Origin: Saccharofermentans sp.
Lineage (GTDB): Bacteria; Bacillota; Clostridia; Saccharofermentanales; Saccharofermentanaceae
Reading direction: 5' to 3'
DNA length: 64,000 nucleotides
NCBI GenBank assembly: GCA_024403855.1
Contig: JAKSRC010000005.1
Coordinates: 20,711 to 84,710, forward strand
Shown: in pieces, positions 1 to 8,920 of the stretch
How positions within the stretch are numbered: position 1 is the first letter of the stretch
Layout of the letters: each line of letters starts with the position of its first letter
The notes under the pieces: generated by a model
Databases searched by the model: none
What the model saw: only the letters and a program-made list of their open reading frames with translations
Told to the model about the DNA's origin: nothing
Position numbers and translations under genes: made by a program

Positions 1-2843
1 AAAGAGGCGAGGACAGAATCGAGTTCAAGGAGACAATGTCTTCTTTGGGTATCGAGATGCCCAGATCACGCGAAGCTTACTCTGTTGATGAAGCAATCAA
101 GATTGCAGAAGAACTTAACTACCCTGTAGTAATCAGACCTGCTTACACAATGGGTGGCGCAGGCGGCGGTCTCGTTTATAACATTGACGAGCTTAAGACT
201 GTCGTTGAAAGAGGTCTTGCTGCTTCCATGATTCACCAGGTACTCGTTGAAGAGTCAATCAGTGGTTGGGAAGAGCTTGAGCTCGAAGTAGTTAGAGACG
301 CAAACAACAACGTTATCACAGTTTGTTTCATCGAGAATATCGATCCTATCGGCGTACATACAGGTGACTCTTTCTGCTCTGCTCCGATGCTTACAATTTC
401 TGAAGATGTTCAGAAGAAACTTCAGGAATATTCATACAGCATTGTTAAGGCAATCGAAGTTATCGGTGGTTGTAACTGCCAGTTCGCTCACGATCCTAAG
501 ACTGGAAGAATCGTTGTAATCGAGATCAACCCCAGAACATCAAGATCTTCCGCTTTGGCTTCCAAGGCAACAGGTTTCCCGATTGCTCTCGTATCTGCTA
601 TGCTCGCATGCGGACTCACATTGGATGAGATTCCTTGCGGTAAGTACGGCACACTCGATAAGTACTATCCGGATGGCGACTATGTCGTAATCAAGTTCGC
701 TAGATGGGCATTCGAAAAGTTCCATGGCGCACAGGACAAGCTCGGCACACAGATGAGAGCCGTTGGCGAAGTCATGAGCATTGGTAAGACATATAAGGAA
801 GCTTTCCAGAAGGCTATCAGATCTTTGGAGAAGGATAGATATGGTTTGGGCTTTGCTAAGGATTTCAACAAGCTTTCAAAGGACGAGCTTATGTTGAAGC
901 TTGCTCAGCCTTCATCAGAGCGTCAGTTCATCATGTATGAGGCACTCCGTAAGGGCGCTACAGTTGATGAACTTTTCGAGCTTACAAAGATCAAGCACTG
1001 GTTCATCGAGCAGATGAAGGAACTCGTTGAAGAAGAGGAAGAGCTTCTCAAGAATGCAGGCAGAATCCCTGACGAGAAGACAATGCGTCAGGCTAAGCTT
1101 GATGGTTTCTCTGATAAGTACCTCTCACAGCTCCTCGGTGTATCCGAAGATCTTATCCGCCGTGCTCGTTATGAATACGGAATCAAGGAAGGATGGGAAG
1201 GCGTTCACGTATCCGGAACACAGGATGCAGCTTATTACTATTCTTCTTACCACATTGAAGACAAGTCACCTTCTTCCAACAACAAGAAGATCATGATTCT
1301 CGGCGGTGGTCCTAACAGAATCGGTCAGGGTATCGAATTCGACTATTGCTGCGTACACGCTGCTCTTGCTTTGAAGAAGCTTGGCTTCGAGTCAATCATC
1401 GTAAACTGCAACCCTGAGACAGTTTCAACAGACTACGATACATCCGACAAGCTCTATTTCGAGCCTTTGACATTGGAAGATGTTCTTGCAATTCACGAAA
1501 AGGAAAAGCCTATCGGCGTTATCGCTCAGTTCGGCGGTCAGACACCTTTGAATCTTGCAGCATCCCTTAAGGCTAACGGCGTAAATATTCTCGGTACAAC
1601 ACCTGAGACAATCGACCTCGCAGAAGACAGAGATCACTTCCGTGCAATGATGGATCGTTTGGGCATCCCGATGCCTGAGGCTGGTATGGCAGTTAATGCT
1701 GATGAAGCTATCTCCATCGCAAATAAGATTGGCTACCCTGTAATGGTTCGTCCTTCTTACGTCTTGGGCGGAAGAGGAATGGAAATCGTTCACGATGACG
1801 AGATGATGAGAGTCTACATGAATGCCGCAGTAGGCGTTACACCTGACAGACCTATCCTCATCGACCGTTTCCTCCACCACGCTACAGAGTGCGAAGCAGA
1901 TGCTATCTCTGATGGTACAAACTGCTATGTTCCTGCAGTTATGGAGCACATTGAGCTAGCCGGCATTCACTCCGGTGACTCCGCATGCATCCTGCCTTCA
2001 AAGAATCTTTCACCTGAACTCGTTGAGACAATCAAGGAGTACACAAGAAAGATTGCTGTTGAGATGCACGTCGTAGGTCTTATGAACATGCAGTACGCTA
2101 TTGAGGATGGTGTTGTATTTGTACTCGAGGCTAACCCTCGTGCTTCAAGAACAGTACCGCTCGTATCAAAGGTTACCGGTACAAACATGGTAAAGATTGC
2201 TACAGATATCATGACAGGAAGCCTTACAGGCAGACCGTCACCTGTACCTGAACTCCACGATAAGAAGTTCAATCACTATGGTGTCAAGGAAGCTGTCTTC
2301 CCGTTCAATATGTTCCAGGAAGTTGACCCTATCCTTGGACCTGAAATGAGATCTACCGGTGAGGTTTTGGGACTTGCTACAAACTTCGGTGAAGCAAGCT
2401 TCAAGGCTCAGGAAGCAACAAAGACAGAACTTCCTTTGGAGGGTAGTGTTCTTCTTTCAGTTTCTGACTACGATAAGGTTGACCTCGTTGAAGTAGCTCA
2501 GATGTTTGCAGATCTTGGATTCAAGATTTTCGCAACAGGCGGTACATACGACATGATCGTTAAGGCTGGCATTGAAGCTGAGAAGGCTAAGAAGCTTTAT
2601 GAGGGCAGACCTAACATCGGCGACATGATCCTCAACCACCAGGTAGACTTGGTAATCAATACACCTGCAGGCAAGGCTTCAGCTCACGACGACTCCTACA
2701 TCCGTAAGGATGCTATCCGTCAGCACCTTCCTTACATCACAACAATGGCAGCTGCCAAGGCTTGTGCAGAAGGTATCAAGGCTGCTAAGGCTTCCGCTTT
2801 CGAAGTTAAGGCACTTCAGGACTATCACGCAGAGATTAAGTAA
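1..2843 (+). CDS. carB: Carbamoyl-phosphate synthase large subunit (5' partial)
   Basis: CarB makes carbamoyl phosphate from bicarbonate, glutamine-derived ammonia and two ATP, feeding pyrimidine and arginine synthesis in the cytoplasm with the CarA amidotransferase. The reading frame is open from base 3 with a CarB-like peptide before the first ATG at 36, so the true start lies upstream; about 946 codons of a roughly 1070-residue family are present. Two ATP-grasp halves are visible: the first contains VIEINPRTSRSSAL, the second begins near base 1290 with KIMILGGGPNRIGQG and contains VLEANPRASRTVPL. A C-terminal MGS-like allosteric domain follows (LLSVSDYDK, then FATGGTYDMI) and the frame ends at TAA. 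The ATP-grasp duplication is diagnostic, so identity is near certain. A strong terminator follows at 2870. Confidence 0.97.
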   Translation, partial: RGEDRIEFKETMSSLGIEMPRSREAYSVDEAIKIAEELNYPVVIRPAYTMGGAGGGLVYNIDELKTVVERGLAASMIHQVLVEESISGWEELELEVVRDANNNVITVCFIENIDPIGVHTGDSFCSAPMLTISEDVQKKLQEYSYSIVKAIEVIGGCNCQFAHDPKTGRIVVIEINPRTSRSSALASKATGFPIALVSAMLACGLTLDEIPCGKYGTLDKYYPDGDYVVIKFARWAFEKFHGAQDKLGTQMRAVGEVMSIGKTYKEAFQKAIRSLEKDRYGLGFAKDFNKLSKDELMLKLAQPSSERQFIMYEALRKGATVDELFELTKIKHWFIEQMKELVEEEEELLKNAGRIPDEKTMRQAKLDGFSDKYLSQLLGVSEDLIRRARYEYGIKEGWEGVHVSGTQDAAYYYSSYHIEDKSPSSNNKKIMILGGGPNRIGQGIEFDYCCVHAALALKKLGFESIIVNCNPETVSTDYDTSDKLYFEPLTLEDVLAIHEKEKPIGVIAQFGGQTPLNLAASLKANGVNILGTTPETIDLAEDRDHFRAMMDRLGIPMPEAGMAVNADEAISIANKIGYPVMVRPSYVLGGRGMEIVHDDEMMRVYMNAAVGVTPDRPILIDRFLHHATECEADAISDGTNCYVPAVMEHIELAGIHSGDSACILPSKNLSPELVETIKEYTRKIAVEMHVVGLMNMQYAIEDGVVFVLEANPRASRTVPLVSKVTGTNMVKIATDIMTGSLTGRPSPVPELHDKKFNHYGVKEAVFPFNMFQEVDPILGPEMRSTGEVLGLATNFGEASFKAQEATKTELPLEGSVLLSVSDYDKVDLVEVAQMFADLGFKIFATGGTYDMIVKAGIEAEKAKKLYEGRPNIGDMILNHQVDLVINTPAGKASAHDDSYIRKDAIRQHLPYITTMAAAKACAEGIKAAKASAFEVKALQDYHAEIK

Positions 2844-2869
2844 TATATCTCTTAAATCAAATTCATTGG

Positions 2870-2896
2870 GGGCTACTCATCTGAGTAGCCCTTTTC
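2870..2896 (+). terminator. Rho-independent terminator after carB
   Basis: Perfect 10-bp stem GGGCTACTCA/TGAGTAGCCC with a two-base loop, followed by TTTT. It lies 27 bases after the carB stop and fits simple termination of the pyrimidine transcript. Confidence 0.88.
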
Positions 2897-3331
2897 TATT
2901 GTTTTCTCGTGGGAAATCTTTATAAAAATGTTTGATTTTGTGGGCTATTGCTTAAATCTTGCTAATTTTTCTGTGCTGTAAAAAGTGGGCTACAGTCCTC
3001 AAAGCCCCTAAAATACGCTATAGTGCTCTGATGCCTCATTATTGCCTCGTTTTGATTTTACCAATCTTGCTATGTTGGAGAGCAAGATTTGTATAGCGAA
3101 ATTCGGAAAATACTGAAGAAATTGCAAGGATAAAACTCGTAAACTCCATTAAATAATGGGTGTTTGTCGAAAAACTCCATTGGAACGGTTGAGATTGCAA
3201 ATCGCAAGAATGGTTAAATTTGTTCAAAGCGTATAATATTATTTGAAAGAATATTGCACTTTGGTAAATACATTTTTCGCCCCGTTCCTTTAATATGGTA
3301 CTTGTACTATTAAGTGAATCGGGAGGTTCTT
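2897..3331. other. AT-rich intergenic region before the sugar operon
   Basis: About 435 bases with no convincing gene. A TATAAT at 3232-3237 could be a -10 box but has no good -35 partner at 17 bases. The string AAACTCCATT occurs twice (about 3141-3150 and 3172-3181), flanking a small CCATT/AATGG inverted repeat, which might be an operator. I saw no clear CcpA cre site and no riboswitch signature. The last bases hold the xylB ribosome-binding site GGGAGG at 3321-3326. Confidence 0.4.
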
Positions 3332-4795
3332 ATGTATTACATTGGTATTGATCTCGGAACATCAGCAGTTAAGCTGCTTCTTATGAAGAGCGGGGGAGAG
3401 ATTGTCAGAACAGTTTCTGAAAGTTATCCCGTTAACTTCCCTCAGACTGGCTGGTCCGAACAGAATCCTGAAGATTGGTTCGACGGAACAATCAAGGGTC
3501 TTTCAAGACTTCTTGAAGGCATCGATGGTAATGAAGTAGCTGGTATCAGCTTCGGTGGCCAGATGCACGGACTTACTCTTCTCGATAGCGAAGGTCAGGT
3601 TATCAGACCTGCTATCCTTTGGAATGACGGTAGATCACAGGTTGAAACAGATTATCTCAATAATGAGATCGGCAAGGCAAATCTTTCTAAGTATACCGGC
3701 AACATTGCTTTCGCAGGCTTTACTGCACCTAAGGTAATGTGGGTACACAAGAATGAACCCGAGAATTTCGCTAAGATCGCTAAGATCTTGCTCCCTAAGG
3801 ATTATCTCGCATACAGACTATCTGGCGTTTTCGCTACAGATGTTTCTGATGCATCAGGCACGCTCTATTTTGACTGCGAGAACAGAAAGTGGTCAGAAGA
3901 CATGCTCAAGATTCTCGACATGAAGGCTGAGTGGCTTCCTGAAGTATTCGAGAGTTATGAAGCAATCGGTAAGATTTTACCTGAGATTGCTGACAAGCTC
4001 GGAATCAGCAAGGATTGCGTTATCGCAGCTGGTGCTGGTGATAATGCTGCTGCAGCAGTTGGTATGGGAATCATCGGCAATGGCGGATGCAATATTTCCC
4101 TTGGTACTTCCGGTACACTCTTCATCGCTTCAAGCGAGTTCAAGAACGATGAAGCTAACTCACTCCACGCTTTCGATCACGCTGACGGCGGATTCCACCT
4201 TATGGGTTGTATGCTCTCAGCTGCTTCCTGCAATAAGTGGTGGATGGAAGAGATCATCGGCACAACAGATTATGCTAAGGAACAGGAAGGCCTTGAGGCT
4301 TTGGGTACTAATAAAGTATTCTTCCTTCCTTATCTTATGGGTGAGAGATCACCTCTTAACAACCCTGACTGCCGTGCAATGTTCGTAGGCATGTCCATGG
4401 ATACAACTCGTAAAGATCTTACTCTTGCAGTTATGGAAGGCGTTGCTTTCGCTTTGAGAGATTCTTTCGAGTGCGCTAAGAAGATGGGCCTTGAGATCAA
4501 GAGTTCTTCTATCTGCGGCGGTGGTGCTAAATCTAAGCTTTGGTGCACAATCGTTTCCAACGTTTTAGGCATCGAACTTACTCAGACAGAGAACGACGAA
4601 GGCCCTGCAATGGGTGGTGCTCTCCTCGCAGCTGTTGCTTGCGGTGAGTATGCATCAGTAGAGGATGCTTGCGCTAAGACAGTTGCAAAGCATGTTTCTG
4701 TTGTTCCTACACCTGAGCTCGTTGCTAAGTACGACGAGAGATATAAAGAGTTTTCAAAAATCTATCCCGCAATGAAGGAGGCAGGTTTATGGTAA
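3332..4795 (+). CDS. xylB: Xylulokinase (FGGY carbohydrate kinase)
   Basis: FGGY-family kinase predicted to phosphorylate D-xylulose to xylulose 5-phosphate in the cytoplasm. The N terminus YIGIDLGTSAVKLLL is the phosphate-binding beta-turn of the ASKHA fold; GGQMHGL and WNDGRS match xylulokinases specifically, and GGGAKSKLWCTIVSNVLG is the C-terminal nucleotide-binding motif. I chose ATG 3332 over the in-frame GTG at 3314 because GGGAGG sits six bases before it; this gives 487 residues, usual for XylB. The gene overlaps the next one by seven bases and AAGGAGG for that gene lies inside its 3' end, so translation is probably coupled. A relative acting on another ketopentose is possible, because no xylose isomerase gene is nearby. 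Confidence 0.92.
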   Translation: MYYIGIDLGTSAVKLLLMKSGGEIVRTVSESYPVNFPQTGWSEQNPEDWFDGTIKGLSRLLEGIDGNEVAGISFGGQMHGLTLLDSEGQVIRPAILWNDGRSQVETDYLNNEIGKANLSKYTGNIAFAGFTAPKVMWVHKNEPENFAKIAKILLPKDYLAYRLSGVFATDVSDASGTLYFDCENRKWSEDMLKILDMKAEWLPEVFESYEAIGKILPEIADKLGISKDCVIAAGAGDNAAAAVGMGIIGNGGCNISLGTSGTLFIASSEFKNDEANSLHAFDHADGGFHLMGCMLSAASCNKWWMEEIIGTTDYAKEQEGLEALGTNKVFFLPYLMGERSPLNNPDCRAMFVGMSMDTTRKDLTLAVMEGVAFALRDSFECAKKMGLEIKSSSICGGGAKSKLWCTIVSNVLGIELTQTENDEGPAMGGALLAAVACGEYASVEDACAKTVAKHVSVVPTPELVAKYDERYKEFSKIYPAMKEAGLW

Positions 4796-5454
4796 TTTAC
4801 GAGGCAACATCTTCCAATTTTAAAAAGTACGGAAGAATTGTTAAGAACATCGATTTTGCACCTGTAATCGAAGCTCTCGGCAAGATCGCTATTCCTGAGG
4901 ATGGCGTAGCTTATGAGCCGACAGTTGATTCTCTCGAAGAGGCTTCTGCAAAGGTTGATCTTACAAGACTTTTCGGTGGTGAGATGAAGTTGGAGACAGG
5001 CTATTGCGCTGGTCACAATACTCTTCTTAACGCTGTAGAGTATCACAGAGCATCAGAGATCAATGTAGCTGCTACAGACGCTATTCTTCTCTTAGGTTCT
5101 TTGCAGGATGTAACAGACGATTTCAAGTATGACACATCCAAGATTGAAGCATTCCACATTCGTAAGGGCACAGCAGTTGAGCTTTATGCTACAACACTTC
5201 ACTATGCACCTTGTGGCATCGAAAACGATGGCTTCATGGTAGGTATCGTTCTTCCTTATGGAACAAACTTCGCATTGGAAGAAGATCACATTGATTGTCT
5301 GGCAGATTCAGACGACGAAGATAAGCTCCTTACAGCTCAGAATAAGTGGCTTATCGCTCATCCCGACGCTCCCGGTGAGAAGGGACATTTCCCTGGCCTC
5401 ATTGGCGCTAATATTGAAGTTAATGTAACTAAAAAACAGATGGAGGAAATCTAA
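4789..5454 (+). CDS. DUF4867-like protein of sugar isomerase operons
   Basis: 221-residue soluble protein resembling the DUF4867 family, which I recall as occurring next to L-fucose isomerase-type genes. The motifs EALGKIAIPEDGVAYEPTVDSLE near the N terminus and a glycine-rich HNTLLNAVEYHRASEINVA stretch are what I recognise; a cupin-like beta fold is plausible from the many short strands but is inference. It starts inside the end of xylB with AAGGAGG at 4774-4780 and is followed after one base by the isomerase gene, so all three are almost certainly co-translated. Position suggests a role in handling the same sugar, perhaps as an epimerase, mutarotase or sensor. No catalytic residue can be assigned with confidence. 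Confidence 0.7.
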   Translation: MVIYEATSSNFKKYGRIVKNIDFAPVIEALGKIAIPEDGVAYEPTVDSLEEASAKVDLTRLFGGEMKLETGYCAGHNTLLNAVEYHRASEINVAATDAILLLGSLQDVTDDFKYDTSKIEAFHIRKGTAVELYATTLHYAPCGIENDGFMVGIVLPYGTNFALEEDHIDCLADSDDEDKLLTAQNKWLIAHPDAPGEKGHFPGLIGANIEVNVTKKQMEEI

Positions 5455-5455
5455 A

Positions 5456-6952
5456 ATGTCAAAGAAATTATTTAATGCTCCCGACGTAAAGCTTGCTATC
5501 GTAGCAGTATCACGTGACTGTTTCCCGGAATCACTTTCCGTTAACAGAAGAAAGGCTCTTGTTAAGGCTTATACAGAAAAGTATGGTGCTGATGACATCT
5601 ATGAGTGCCCTATCTGCATCGTAGAGTCTGAGATTCACATGCAGCAGGCTCTTGCAGACATTAAGGCTGCTGGCTGTAATGCTCTTTGCGTATACCTTGG
5701 TAACTTCGGACCTGAAATCTCCGAGACAATGCTCGCTCAGCAGTGGGGTGGCCCTGTTATGTTCTGCGCAGCTGCAGAAGAGACACAGGACAACTTGGTT
5801 GGCGGCAGAGGCGACGCTTACTGCGGTATGCTCAACGCAAGCTACAACTTGAAGATCCGTGGCGTTAACGCTTACATCCCTGAGTATCCTGTTGGAAACG
5901 CAGAAGAGTGCGCTGATATGATCAAGGAGTTCATCCCTGTAGCTAGAGCTCTCGACGCTATGAAGAACCTCAAGATCATTTCTTTCGGACCTCGTCCGCA
6001 GAACTTCTTCGCATGCAACGCTCCTATCGAGCCTTTGTACAGACTTGGTGTTGAAATTGAAGAGAACTCTGAGCTCGACCTTTTCGAGGCTTTCAATAAT
6101 CACGCTGGTGATGAGAGAATCCCTGCTAAGGTTAAGGAAATGGAAGAAGAGCTTGGTGCAGGCAATAAGAAGCCTGAGATTCTTGAGAAGCTCGCTCAGT
6201 ATGAGCTCACTCTCCTTGACTGGGTTGAGGCACACAAGGGTTCAAAGAAGTATGTTGCAATCGCTGGTAAGTGCTGGCCTGCATTCCAGACACAGTTCAA
6301 GTTCGTTCCTTGCTATGTAAACAGCCGTCTCACAGGTATGGGTATCCCGGTATCTTGCGAAGTTGATATCTATGGCGCTCTCTCTGAGTACTTAGGATAT
6401 GTAATCTCTGAAGATGCAGTTACACTCCTCGACATCAACAACTCTGTACCTCACGACATGTATGACGAGTCAATCGCTGGTAAGTTCGATTACAAGTTCA
6501 CAGATACATTCATGGGCTTCCACTGTGGTAACACATGCTCCAAGAAGCTTGCTTTCTGTGAGATGAAGAACCAGATGATCATGGCTAGAGCTCTCCCTGT
6601 TGAGGTTACAAATGGTACACTCGAGGGCGATATCGCACCTGGTGACATCACATTCTACAGATTACAGTCTACATCTGACGGACAGATCAGAGCTTATGTT
6701 GCAGAGGGTGAAGTTCTCCCTGTTGCTACAAAGTCCTTCGGTGCTATCGGTGTATTCGCTATCAAGGAGATGGGCAGATTCTACAGATACTTCCTTATCG
6801 AGAAGAACTTCCCTCACCACGGTGCAGTTGCATTCGGTCACTATGGAAAGGCTATCTACAACCTCTTCACATATCTTGGAATTTGCCCTTGCGACATCGG
6901 CTACAACAAGCCCGCAGGTGACAGATATCCGAAGGAAAATCCGTTCAACTGA
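5456..6952 (+). CDS. L-fucose/L-arabinose isomerase family protein
   Basis: 498-residue aldose-ketose isomerase of the FucI/AraA fold. Metal-ligand positions expected from FucI are recognisable: a Glu in CEVDIYGALSEYLG, an Asp in VTLLDINNS, and a His in the C-terminal FPHHGAVAFGHYGK. N-terminal Rossmann-like segments include ALCVYLGNFGPE. The enzyme should interconvert an aldose and its ketose using Mn2+ or similar. It is shorter than classical E. coli FucI (about 590 residues). The gene follows the DUF4867 gene by one base and shares an operon with a xylulokinase, so its substrate may be a pentose (D-arabinose, D-xylose or L-arabinose) rather than fucose; that is inference. GGAGG at 5442-5446 sets the start. 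Confidence 0.85.
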   Translation: MSKKLFNAPDVKLAIVAVSRDCFPESLSVNRRKALVKAYTEKYGADDIYECPICIVESEIHMQQALADIKAAGCNALCVYLGNFGPEISETMLAQQWGGPVMFCAAAEETQDNLVGGRGDAYCGMLNASYNLKIRGVNAYIPEYPVGNAEECADMIKEFIPVARALDAMKNLKIISFGPRPQNFFACNAPIEPLYRLGVEIEENSELDLFEAFNNHAGDERIPAKVKEMEEELGAGNKKPEILEKLAQYELTLLDWVEAHKGSKKYVAIAGKCWPAFQTQFKFVPCYVNSRLTGMGIPVSCEVDIYGALSEYLGYVISEDAVTLLDINNSVPHDMYDESIAGKFDYKFTDTFMGFHCGNTCSKKLAFCEMKNQMIMARALPVEVTNGTLEGDIAPGDITFYRLQSTSDGQIRAYVAEGEVLPVATKSFGAIGVFAIKEMGRFYRYFLIEKNFPHHGAVAFGHYGKAIYNLFTYLGICPCDIGYNKPAGDRYPKENPFN

Positions 6953-6973
6953 TATAGTTTGGATACTTTGGCG

Positions 6974-6997
6974 GGGCTTGATCTTAAGGTCAAGCCC
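6974..6997 (+). terminator. Hairpin between isomerase and transketolase genes
   Basis: Stem GGGCTTGATC/GGTCAAGCCC (one G-U pair) with a TTAA loop. It is followed by TTCCTACTG rather than a U-run, so it may be a partial attenuator or an mRNA-stabilising hairpin within the operon rather than a full stop. Confidence 0.55.
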
Positions 6998-7049
6998 TTC
7001 CTACTGTCTCAAGATTGACAAAAATTAATTAGAAAAGGGAAAACCTAAA

Positions 7050-7889
7050 ATGAACAACAAAGAACTTCAAATCACAGCGACAAAAGTTCGCAAGGGAATA
7101 GTTGAAGCAGTTCACAGCGCAAAGTCCGGCCATCCGGGTGGATCTTTGTCTGCTGCTGATATGTTCACTTATCTCTATTTCGAAGAGATGAACATTGATC
7201 CCAAGAACCCTAAGGATCCTAACAGAGACAGATTCGTTCTCTCTAAGGGTCATACAGCTCCTGGTCTTTATTCTACACTCGCAAACAGAGGCTTCTTCCC
7301 CGTTGAAGACCTTAAGACATTAAGAAAACTTGGTTCCTACTTGCAGGGTCACCCTTGCATGACAGAAACTCCCGGCGTTGACATGAGCACAGGCTCTTTG
7401 GGCCAGGGTGTATCTGCTGCAGTTGGTATGGCTCTCGCAGCAAAGCTTTCCGGTGATTCTTACAGAGTTTACGCTCTTACAGGCGACGGTGAGATTCAGG
7501 AAGGTCAGATCTGGGAAGCATTCATGTTCGCAGGCGCTAAGAAGATCGACAACCTTACAGTTGTTATCGACAATAACGGTCTCCAGATCGATGGTAAGGT
7601 TGAAGACGTTTGCTCACCTTATCCGATCGACAAGAAGCTCGAAGCATTCAACTTCAATGTAATCTGCATTGATGGTCACGATTTCGACCAGATCAGAGAC
7701 GCATTTGCAAAGGCTAAGGAATGCAAGGGTATGCCTACAGCAATTATCATGAAGACAACAAAGGGTAAGGGCGTTTCTTACATGGAGAATCAGGCTGGCT
7801 GGCACGGAAAAGCTCCTAGCGATGACGAGTATGCACAGGCTATGAGCGAGCTTGATGAGAAGTTAGCAAAATTGGAAGCAGAGGTATGA
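7050..7889 (+). CDS. Transketolase, N-terminal (TPP-binding) subunit
   Basis: 279-residue N-terminal half of a split transketolase. Transketolase moves two-carbon units between xylulose 5-phosphate and aldose phosphates with thiamine diphosphate. Visible motifs are SGHPGGSLSAAD, DRFVLSKGHTAPGLY, GSLGQGVSAAVGMA, and the TPP-diphosphate motif starting GDGEIQEGQIWEA and ending near VVIDNNGLQ. The length is typical for the two-gene form in Bacillota and archaea. Its stop overlaps the C-terminal subunit start by four bases (ATGA), so the two halves are co-translated. Its place behind xylulokinase fits routing of xylulose 5-phosphate into the non-oxidative pentose phosphate pathway. AAAGGG at about 7034 precedes the start. 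Confidence 0.95.
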   Translation: MNNKELQITATKVRKGIVEAVHSAKSGHPGGSLSAADMFTYLYFEEMNIDPKNPKDPNRDRFVLSKGHTAPGLYSTLANRGFFPVEDLKTLRKLGSYLQGHPCMTETPGVDMSTGSLGQGVSAAVGMALAAKLSGDSYRVYALTGDGEIQEGQIWEAFMFAGAKKIDNLTVVIDNNGLQIDGKVEDVCSPYPIDKKLEAFNFNVICIDGHDFDQIRDAFAKAKECKGMPTAIIMKTTKGKGVSYMENQAGWHGKAPSDDEYAQAMSELDEKLAKLEAEV

Positions 7890-8830
7890 ACATGGGAGAT
7901 GTAATTAAAATTGCTACACGTGAGAGCTACGGTAACGCTCTCGTAGAGTTGGGTCAGAAGAATCCCGACGTTATAGTTCTTGATGCTGACCTCGCAGGTG
8001 CAACAAAGACAAGCACATTCAAGAAGGCATTCCCTGATCGTCATATCGACTGCGGAATCGCAGAAGCAAACATGACAGGCATCGCTGCAGGTCTTGCTAC
8101 TTGCGGAAAGATTCCTTTCGTTTCTTCTTTCGCTATGTTCGCTGCAGGCAGAAACTTCGAGCAGGTTAGAAACTCCATCGGTTATCCTCACCTCAATGTT
8201 AAGATCGGCGCTACACATGCCGGTATCACAGTAGGCGAGGACGGTGCTTCACACCAGTGCCTCGAGGATGTAGCTCTTATGCGTACAATCCCTGGCATGA
8301 CAGTAATCATCCCTTCTGATGATATTGAATCAAAGGCTGCAGTTATGGCTGCTGCTGAGACAGAAGGTCCTTTCTACATGAGATTTGGTAGAGCTGCTGT
8401 ACCGGTAATCAACGATAATCCTGATTATAAGTTTGAAGTAGGTAAGGCAGTTGTTATCAAGGATGGTACAGACATCGTCATCTTCGCTAACGGCGTATGC
8501 GTAGCTGAAGCTATGGGCGCAGCTGATAAGCTCGCTGCTGATGGAATCAGTGCTGCTGTTGTTAACGTACACACAGTTAAGCCTATCGACAAGGAGACAG
8601 TACTTGAGTTCGCTAAGAAGACAAACCGTGTATTCACAGTTGAAGAGCATTCAGTAATCGGCGGTTTGGGCAGCGCAGTATGTGATGTTCTCGCTGAAGA
8701 GTATCCTGTTAAGGTTACAAAGATCGGTGTTTATGACAGATTTGGTAAGAGTGGTCCGGCTTCTGCACTTATGCATGAGTTCCAGCTTGATGCTGAAGGT
8801 ATCTACAACCAGATTAAGGCTAAGCTCTGA
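7886..8830 (+). CDS. Transketolase, C-terminal (pyrimidine-binding) subunit
   Basis: 314-residue partner of the preceding subunit, carrying the Pyr domain and the C-terminal transketolase domain. Recognisable motifs are RESYGNALVELGQKNPDVIV, DCGIAEANMTGIAAGLA with the Glu that activates the TPP aminopyrimidine, SSFAMFAAGR, GATHAGITVGEDGASHQ, and the C-terminal IGGLGSAVCDVLAEEYP. Translation probably starts at ATG 7886 overlapping the upstream stop, although ATG 7892 is a close alternative. The two polypeptides together equal a full transketolase of about 590 residues. A strong hairpin terminator follows at 8858, closing the operon that began at xylB. Confidence 0.95.
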   Translation: MNMGDVIKIATRESYGNALVELGQKNPDVIVLDADLAGATKTSTFKKAFPDRHIDCGIAEANMTGIAAGLATCGKIPFVSSFAMFAAGRNFEQVRNSIGYPHLNVKIGATHAGITVGEDGASHQCLEDVALMRTIPGMTVIIPSDDIESKAAVMAAAETEGPFYMRFGRAAVPVINDNPDYKFEVGKAVVIKDGTDIVIFANGVCVAEAMGAADKLAADGISAAVVNVHTVKPIDKETVLEFAKKTNRVFTVEEHSVIGGLGSAVCDVLAEEYPVKVTKIGVYDRFGKSGPASALMHEFQLDAEGIYNQIKAKL

Positions 8831-8857
8831 TTTTAAAAAATAAGATTAAACAAAATA

Positions 8858-8889
8858 AGAGGTTGTCTCATATGAGGCAACCTCTTTTA
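8858..8889. terminator. Bidirectional terminator between convergent genes
   Basis: Near-perfect 28-base palindrome starting AGAGGTTGTCTCA and ending TGAGGCAACCTCT, with TTTT on the plus side and an A-rich tract before it. It separates the transketolase operon from the convergent YesL gene and could serve both. Confidence 0.85.
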
Positions 8890-8920
8890 TATAGTAATAA
8901 TAATATATAAGAAAAGAATA

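Noticed and set aside
1425..1949. Long antisense ORF inside carB
   Set aside because: No ribosome-binding site or recognisable domain; it is a shadow of the codon pattern of carB, as are the other antisense frames in large genes.
2897..3331. CcpA cre site upstream of xylB
   Set aside because: The nearest candidate (TTGCAAATCGCAAGAA) has the wrong spacing for the consensus.
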